Part shown: positions 6,625 through 11,123 of the stretch, one piece after another
How positions within the stretch are numbered: the first letter of the stretch is position 1
Layout: every line of letters begins with the position of its first letter
Assembly (NCBI GenBank): GCA_947173865.1
Contig: CAMWGS010000043.1
Location: 1 to 11,123 of the forward strand
DNA from: an uncultured Ruminococcus sp.
Lineage (GTDB): Bacteria; Bacillota; Clostridia; Oscillospirales; Ruminococcaceae
Length of the DNA: 11,123 nucleotides
Reading direction: 5' to 3'
Program-made: the position numbers and the translations under genes
The notes under the pieces: model-generated
Databases searched by the model: none
Seen by the model: the letters and a program-made list of their open reading frames with translations, nothing else
Told to the model about the DNA's origin: nothing

Positions 6625-6768
6625 TTATTTGGTTTCAGACAGAACACTTTGCATGATGAATGTACTCATCATTGTCTTTTTATCCATTGAAACCGTCGGC
6701 TTGTTCCAAGCCTTAATCAAAGACAAAAAGTCAATATATCCACCAAAAGCTCCTGAAACGGAAACCAT
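6625..6768 (-). CDS. Possible 47-residue small ORF in the operon leader, function unknown
   Basis: An ATG at 6768 opens 47 codons ending in TAA at 6625, 62 nt before the start of the solute-binding gene. The peptide has a hydrophobic first half (MVSVSGAFGGYIDFLSLI), then KAWNKP, and a Met-rich second half ending SETK. No credible ribosome binding site precedes the ATG. An in-frame TAG lies 9 nt upstream; before it the same frame stays open for another 18 codons from a GTG. A 39-residue ORF in a second frame (6836-6717, start MCRRVS) overlaps it. Openness in several frames suits a structured RNA at least as well as a gene. Low confidence that it is translated. Confidence 0.2.
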   Translation of the reverse strand: MVSVSGAFGGYIDFLSLIKAWNKPTVSMDKKTMMSTFIMQSVLSETK

Positions 6769-6864
6769 TCCGCACTATTTCCGGAGCATATGTATTTCGG
6801 CATAAGCACCGGTACAACACTTACACGTCTGCACATACTGCGGACCAATTGCTTTTATACTTAA

Positions 6865-6893
6865 AATATACCTTATTTTTCGTCTAAAGTCAA
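6865..6893 (-). promoter_or_regulatory. Sigma-A promoter of the sugar ABC operon
   Basis: On the minus strand TTGACT (6893-6888) and TATATT (6870-6865) are separated by exactly 17 bp, one mismatch from consensus in each box. The predicted start is near 6858. The remaining upstream gap, 6894-7054, holds A/T-rich sequence (including runs of A before the -35 box) and no supported gene. No clear palindromic operator overlaps the promoter. Confidence 0.8.
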
Positions 6894-7054
6894 TGCTTTA
6901 TATCGTTCTTTAATATTTTTTGGTCATACTGTACACTTTCAACATTGTTTTATCGTTAAAAGCGACATAAATAATAGCGTAATTCTGAAAAAGTTACAAA
7001 TCGGTAAAAAACAAATTCACATTTATGCACTATTATTCAACTCGTCTTTTAGAC

Positions 7055-7852
7055 CTATTGCCCAACTGTCACAAATTCTGTCAACTCAGCTACTTGTTTT
7101 TGGTCAAGTTTGTCAATGTATAAAAGTTCATAGACATTCGTAAAGCCATTGAGTTCACTGCGGAGTGTTATAATATCTTGTGCAATTTGCTCATCGACAT
7201 ACGGCAATAACATAAGTATTTCCAGATCTGCCGTATTAATATCTATAGGGGAGCAGTTTTCAAGAGTCAATTCCGTTTCCGTCACTTCTTCAACCGTTTC
7301 CGCAACTGTTTCTGGTTCTTCATAATCCTGAAAAACATCATCTTCATAGTCGTAAACGGGATTCTGAACGTAGATATATCCACGTATTTTCTCAAATTTT
7401 GCTTCACCTATACCGTAAACATTAATTATTTCTTCAATGTTACGGAAACCGCCGTTTTCCTCACGATAATTTATAATTGCCTCTGCCGTCACTTCACCTA
7501 TTCCGTCGAGTAACATCAGTTCTTCTGCATCTGCTGTATTTATATCAACGTAAAGTACTTCATAATCACTGTATACAGGCTGAGTTTCTGTAATTTCCTG
7601 CTCCGGATTTGTTGAAATTGACGAAATCACAGTAACCGTTGAAGAAACTGTCGTTTTTGTTTCAGGAACAGCTGTATATGTTTTTAATTTCGTCTGAGTA
7701 CTCTCCGTCTGAACAACTTCTACTGTTCCGCTGTTCATAACCGTGATTGTTATTTCATTGTCTGATTTTTTATCTGATTCAAGTACAAGATAAGCCGTAC
7801 ATATTACCGCAAGAAATGATGCTGTCAGATATATAATTACTTTTCTGTCCAT
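7055..7852 (-). CDS. Membrane-anchored protein with two ComEA-type helix-hairpin-helix domains
   Basis: A 265-residue protein with one N-terminal membrane helix (about residues 5-24) and no lipobox, so most of it should lie outside the membrane. A Thr/Ser/Val-rich linker (about 33-98) takes the place of the SLBB-type domain usual in ComEA. Domain 1 (102-162) is a canonical ComEA helix-hairpin-helix unit: VDINTAD, then hairpins GIG at 117-119 and 147-149. An acidic, Tyr-rich linker (165-200) leads to domain 2 (203-263), which repeats the pattern (IDINTADLEILMLLP) but has lost both glycine hairpins (YVD at 218-220, DKLD at 247-250). Single-domain relatives bind DNA during uptake; domain 2 probably does not bind DNA through the backbone. 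The ATG follows AAAGG with 9-nt spacing, inside the end of the peptidase gene, so the two are likely cotranscribed. A role in competence is not shown: no comEC or comEB is in view. Confidence 0.85.
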   Translation of the reverse strand: MDRKVIIYLTASFLAVICTAYLVLESDKKSDNEITITVMNSGTVEVVQTESTQTKLKTYTAVPETKTTVSSTVTVISSISTNPEQEITETQPVYSDYEVLYVDINTADAEELMLLDGIGEVTAEAIINYREENGGFRNIEEIINVYGIGEAKFEKIRGYIYVQNPVYDYEDDVFQDYEEPETVAETVEEVTETELTLENCSPIDINTADLEILMLLPYVDEQIAQDIITLRSELNGFTNVYELLYIDKLDQKQVAELTEFVTVGQ

Positions 7853-7864
7853 TAATTATTGCCT

Positions 7865-10800
7865 TTAATTTTTTGACTGTGCTGAAATTTTCGCATAATA
7901 AATAAGTATACCTGTTGCGTCAACCGAATCAACAAGACCGTCGTCATTATAGTCTGCAACAGAAAGTTTATCTTCTGAAATTGTGCCGTTTCCTTTAGCA
8001 GAAAGATTTGCATAATGAATCATAACCTGTGTTGCGTCAACCGAGTCCACAAAACCGTCACCGTTAACGTCGCCCTTTTCGGAAAACGTCATAAATGCAC
8101 ACTTTGACGCAAAGTCCGTATTAGTTGAAGAATATCGCAAAACAAACACCTGTCCGTTTTCAATTTCGGTATCAGTTTCCCATGAAGAAGTCAGGATTTT
8201 TTTCAGTTCGTCAATATCGTCTGTTCCGAAACGTTTTCCCATAACATTCAGATACTCTTCAACGTCTGAATATCCCCATTCTTCCGCCTGCTCCGAAATA
8301 ACTGTTTCGGGAGTTTCTTCGGGCAATGCTATTTCATAGGTATATCCGTTTAAACGATACTTTCCGTTTTCCTTAATAAATTCAGGCTGTTTTTCGGGTG
8401 CTTCACTCGCTTCGGGTATATGAACGGTAAGCGGTTCACTTGCAAACATATTATTTCCTGCAAGTATTCTGAATGTAACGGTTTCAGACGGAATAACCTT
8501 AAAAGCCTTATTCATAACCATTCCCGAATTAATCCACGTACCGTCAATAAGTCTTTTTTCGGCGGAAACATAGTCCGATTCCTGTGGGTTTTCCTTTACG
8601 GAATATACAAGCCTTTCAGCTGTTTCATTCGGAATAAAGCCGAGAGTTTCATAATAATAGTCCGTTTCAAGCTCAGGCATTACAGCACGCTCGGGAACAT
8701 TACAGATTATTTCTTCATTGTTATCCGATATAACGGTAACCGTCTGACCAGCATATTCTCCTATGTACTCTCCGCCCTGAAATTCAGTTCCATCCTCTGC
8801 TGTCACCGTACAACCTTCCGACGAATAAATAATCTCTCTTTCAAGGTCAAATGACACGGGACTTTTTTCGATTTTCAAGGTAACTGTATCAGAAAGCTTT
8901 CTGTTTTCTGACAGTTCAAACGTGAATGTATTTTCACCGTAAGACAATTCCTCTAAATCAGTATATTCAAAATTATTTATTTTCTTCCCGTTCAACTTAA
9001 CGTCAGCACTTGTGACAGGATAAAACTGAATTTCACGGTCAGAATTCGAAACATTCAGAACATATTCATTTTCACTTACTTTTTCAGCTTTCAGATAACT
9101 TACTGTTACATTATTATGTACGGCACAGCATATGTCGTTAAATTCAGCTTTTGCGGGTGTATATGTCCTTTCACTGAATGCGTCAAGAGAAGTATATGCG
9201 GAGATTGTTGTTTTTTCGGTTATAGCAAACGGTTCTGTATACGGCACATAAGATGAACCATTCACAGATACCATTATATCACTTCCGTTCGAAGAATAAA
9301 GAGACACTGTCTCGTCCGACGGAACTGCTCCCGAAATGTGTGAAAATCCGACCGTTCCCGACGGATTGCCGAACGCTTTAAGTGAAACATTACCAACAAT
9401 TATATGAAGTTCTCCCGATTCAAAAAGCATTTCATAATTCTGATAAATCATGTCGGCATTTTCAATTTCTTCCGTATCAGACGGTGAAAGTCCGTCATAC
9501 AGTTCTTCTTTAAGTATTTCAAGCATCAGTGCCTTTTCTTCATCATCATAAATATATTCTTCGTCAACAGTATCAGCCCAAGTCTGACCGTCATCACTGA
9601 AAAAGCTTTCATTCCTGCCTGTATACTGTTTTATCTGTTCATATGTGGAAAACGCACCCAAATCAATAATTTCACCTGTTTCGCTGTCCTTTATGAACAT
9701 ACTCGCCTCAACAGGTATTACATAAGGATTATTTTCACAGGTAAGCTTCACAACAACACTGAATTTCTCACCCGCTTTTACAGGTACGCTTTCGTCAAGT
9801 TCAATGGTTCTGTAACCTGTAATACTTTCCGACCCCCAAGTAACAGCGGAGTGTGTTTCTGAAGAAACGGGATTTGATTCGTCCTGAAGATTTGTATATA
9901 CAATTACTTCATAATCTGTATCGGCGTTCTGTATGTAAGTTGAAACAGCGTCAATCTGCATATCCGATTCGGCAGTAAATACGTTTGCCATATATGATGA
10001 ACTGCTTTCATAATCAGCAGAAAGAAGCTGAGTAGGAATAAATGTGTCATGATGATAGTTTACCGAATAATTATCCCTGTCACCCAGTTCATAAACCGCA
10101 AACTGACAAAGACTGGCATCATCATAGGAAATCCAGAAATAACCATCATCACCGTAATCATATCCCCAGCTGTTTTTTACAAGCCATGCCCCGTCGTGTT
10201 CAGGCTGTACGGTAAAATTTGACGACGGAAAATTATCGTCCCAGCCTGCTATGGTTACAGCGTGATTTGCAAATCTTGGTTTTCTGTTACTGTTCACACA
10301 ATTATAATCTGCATTGTAGGAATCGAAATAATTATGATAAAATGAAACATCAACAGCATTACCGTTATATATGAACTGTTTTACAAGTGCATTTATATCA
10401 TCGGCATTGCTTCTTTCGTCGTCAAAGTCGAACATATAGGCATTTTCAAGATGATAGTCACTCTCATATTTCAGACTCTCCACAGCTTCGGGATTATCAA
10501 AAAATTCAGTATTGTCATATGGCAGTCTGCTTTCATAAACAGGTCCTATCCACTGAGACCACAGGTTTGCGACAACAGCAGTCGAACCACCCCAGTCAAG
10601 ATGCTCATCAATATTTTCGGTATAAATTTTAATCTGTTCGTCACCGAAATATGAATAATATGCCGTATGAAGTTCTGAAAGGTTTACGGACGGATTTGAC
10701 TTTATTACATCTGATTCCGCACTTGATGCAGATGAATGCGTCCAGCAAGTACCATAAATGTCCTGATTCTTTACAGAAGATATTGTCCCCTCGTCACGCA

Positions 10801-11047
10801 TATCAAAACTTGATGGCATAACCGCTCTGCTGTAGGGTACGGCAATGTTTTTAACTTCTTTACCACCTGCCGTAAGAAAAAAATCGGACTGCCCTAAAAT
10901 ATGTGTCAACTCAGGAAACGCAGGCGAAAACCCTATTTCCGAATCTTCCTCAATGGAAAAAACGTCTGTATCGGGTCTGACGCAGTAAGACAAAGGCAAT
11001 GAAAAAGCCGTTATAACTGTCAAAGCCTTTTTTAAATTTCTATTCAT
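7865..11047 (-). CDS. Secreted papain-family (C1A) cysteine peptidase with lectin-like domain and C-terminal dockerin
   Basis: A multidomain extracellular protein of 1060 residues. A signal peptide covers about residues 1-22. The C1A catalytic domain (about 77-320) shows the full set: Gln95 of the oxyanion hole, Cys101 in YGTCWTHSS, His262 in NHAVTIAGWD and Asn292 in LVKNSWG. The pro-region is short. Residues 325-450 fit the lectin-like domain that follows the catalytic domain in many clostridial members. Residues 555-640 resemble a chitobiase/hexosaminidase C-terminal type beta-sandwich, and further beta-rich stretches follow to about 880. The type I dockerin (992-1060) has two calcium-loop repeats, DVNGDGFVDSVD and DYNDDGLVDSVD, each followed by a helix ending YA. 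It should dock the peptidase to a cohesin on a scaffoldin or the cell surface. The start follows CGGAG at 7-nt spacing. No cohesin gene is in the window. Substrate is unknown; surface processing or dietary protein are both possible. Confidence 0.92.
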   Translation of the reverse strand: MNRNLKKALTVITAFSLPLSYCVRPDTDVFSIEEDSEIGFSPAFPELTHILGQSDFFLTAGGKEVKNIAVPYSRAVMPSSFDMRDEGTISSVKNQDIYGTCWTHSSASSAESDVIKSNPSVNLSELHTAYYSYFGDEQIKIYTENIDEHLDWGGSTAVVANLWSQWIGPVYESRLPYDNTEFFDNPEAVESLKYESDYHLENAYMFDFDDERSNADDINALVKQFIYNGNAVDVSFYHNYFDSYNADYNCVNSNRKPRFANHAVTIAGWDDNFPSSNFTVQPEHDGAWLVKNSWGYDYGDDGYFWISYDDASLCQFAVYELGDRDNYSVNYHHDTFIPTQLLSADYESSSSYMANVFTAESDMQIDAVSTYIQNADTDYEVIVYTNLQDESNPVSSETHSAVTWGSESITGYRTIELDESVPVKAGEKFSVVVKLTCENNPYVIPVEASMFIKDSETGEIIDLGAFSTYEQIKQYTGRNESFFSDDGQTWADTVDEEYIYDDEEKALMLEILKEELYDGLSPSDTEEIENADMIYQNYEMLFESGELHIIVGNVSLKAFGNPSGTVGFSHISGAVPSDETVSLYSSNGSDIMVSVNGSSYVPYTEPFAITEKTTISAYTSLDAFSERTYTPAKAEFNDICCAVHNNVTVSYLKAEKVSENEYVLNVSNSDREIQFYPVTSADVKLNGKKINNFEYTDLEELSYGENTFTFELSENRKLSDTVTLKIEKSPVSFDLEREIIYSSEGCTVTAEDGTEFQGGEYIGEYAGQTVTVISDNNEEIICNVPERAVMPELETDYYYETLGFIPNETAERLVYSVKENPQESDYVSAEKRLIDGTWINSGMVMNKAFKVIPSETVTFRILAGNNMFASEPLTVHIPEASEAPEKQPEFIKENGKYRLNGYTYEIALPEETPETVISEQAEEWGYSDVEEYLNVMGKRFGTDDIDELKKILTSSWETDTEIENGQVFVLRYSSTNTDFASKCAFMTFSEKGDVNGDGFVDSVDATQVMIHYANLSAKGNGTISEDKLSVADYNDDGLVDSVDATGILIYYAKISAQSKN

Positions 11048-11082
11048 ATAATATCTCCGTTCTTAAAAATAGTATTCCTCTT

Positions 11083-11123
11083 TTATTCTTCAAATGTTTC
11101 AAAATAATCGGACATTTCACTAC
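11083..11123 (-). CDS. Possible C-terminal end of an upstream gene
   Basis: The last 12 codons before a TAA at 11083 read SEMSDYFETFEE in one frame, an acidic tail typical of a protein end, 35 bp before the peptidase gene. The next frame is blocked by TAG-TGA, and the third stays open through the intergenic region into the peptidase start. Too short to name, and it could be intergenic. If real, the peptidase may be part of a longer operon; I see no separate promoter in the 35-bp gap. Confidence 0.3.
   Translation of the reverse strand, partial: SEMSDYFETFEE

Larger units (their letters stand above)
6563..6858 (-). promoter_or_regulatory. Long structured 5' leader of the sugar ABC operon
   Basis: If transcription starts about 7 nt after the -10 element, the leader is roughly 296 nt. 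On the minus strand it holds several inverted repeats. The first is a composite stem with GCTCCGGAAA (6787-6778) pairing to TTTCC (6764-6760) and GGAGC (6753-6749) across a 6-nt bulge. The second is an 8-bp stem (6726-6719 with 6679-6672) enclosing a 6-bp hairpin GGCTTG-GAA-CAAGCC (6712-6698). The third is a 7-bp hairpin (6672-6653). The fourth is an AT-only hairpin just before the ribosome binding site (6613-6587). No T-tract follows these stems, so I see no classical attenuator. I do not recognise a known riboswitch class. Function as a cis-acting RNA is inference. Confidence 0.5.

Noticed and set aside
6656..6805. Plus-strand ORF of 49 codons within the leader region, starting MNVLIIVF
   Set aside because: It has no ribosome binding site or promoter on that strand, and it lies antisense to the predicted leader whose inverted repeats open several frames by chance.
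6925..6946. Possible operator around GTGTACAGTATGAC upstream of the sigma-A promoter
   Set aside because: The palindrome is imperfect, sits upstream of the -35 box, and resembles no LacI-type site well enough to call.
7041..7054. Terminator after the helix-hairpin-helix gene (GTCT-AAA-AGAC)
   Set aside because: The stem is only 4 bp and no T-tract follows closely, so it does not meet the standard for an intrinsic terminator; where this transcript ends is unclear.
8420..8854. Plus-strand ORF of 144 codons
   Set aside because: It lies antisense within the large peptidase gene and lacks a ribosome binding site or recognisable domain.

Overview
The window looks like chromosomal DNA of an anaerobic, low-to-moderate GC Firmicute of the class Clostridia, most likely a Ruminococcus or close relative. 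Three things point there: a spoIIIA sporulation operon, strong AGGAGG-type ribosome binding sites, and a secreted peptidase ending in a type I dockerin of the style common in Ruminococcus (D-x-N-x-D-G repeats followed by VDAT and YYA). Every supported gene lies on the minus strand, so transcription runs from high to low coordinates.

Layout in the direction of transcription. (1) 11123-7055: a few codons that may end an upstream gene, then a 1060-residue secreted papain-type cysteine peptidase with a lectin-like domain and a C-terminal dockerin, then a membrane-anchored protein with two ComEA-type helix-hairpin-helix domains, the second degenerate. The last two are only 12 bp apart and probably cotranscribed. 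(2) 7054-6563: a 492-bp non-coding stretch with a near-consensus sigma-A promoter (6865-6893). The predicted leader is about 296 nt, rich in inverted repeats, and carries short ORFs of unknown status. (3) 6562-2945: a carbohydrate ABC importer operon, encoding a solute-binding lipoprotein and two permeases. It has no ATPase gene, so a shared MsmX-type ATPase encoded elsewhere is likely. A hairpin separates the lipoprotein gene from the permeases, a (GT)6 tract sits between the ribosome binding site and start codon of the first permease, and two tandem intrinsic terminators close the operon. (4) 2874-1: the spoIIIA operon, spoIIIAA-AB-AC-AD-AE, with AE cut by the window edge. A plausible sigma-E promoter starts directly beside the terminator of the preceding operon.

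The blocks appear functionally independent: extracellular protein attack or cell-surface work, sugar uptake, and the mother-cell part of the forespore feeding channel. The part least explained by known families is the structured leader before the sugar-binding lipoprotein gene. The peptidase plus double-HhH pair is the most unusual gene association.
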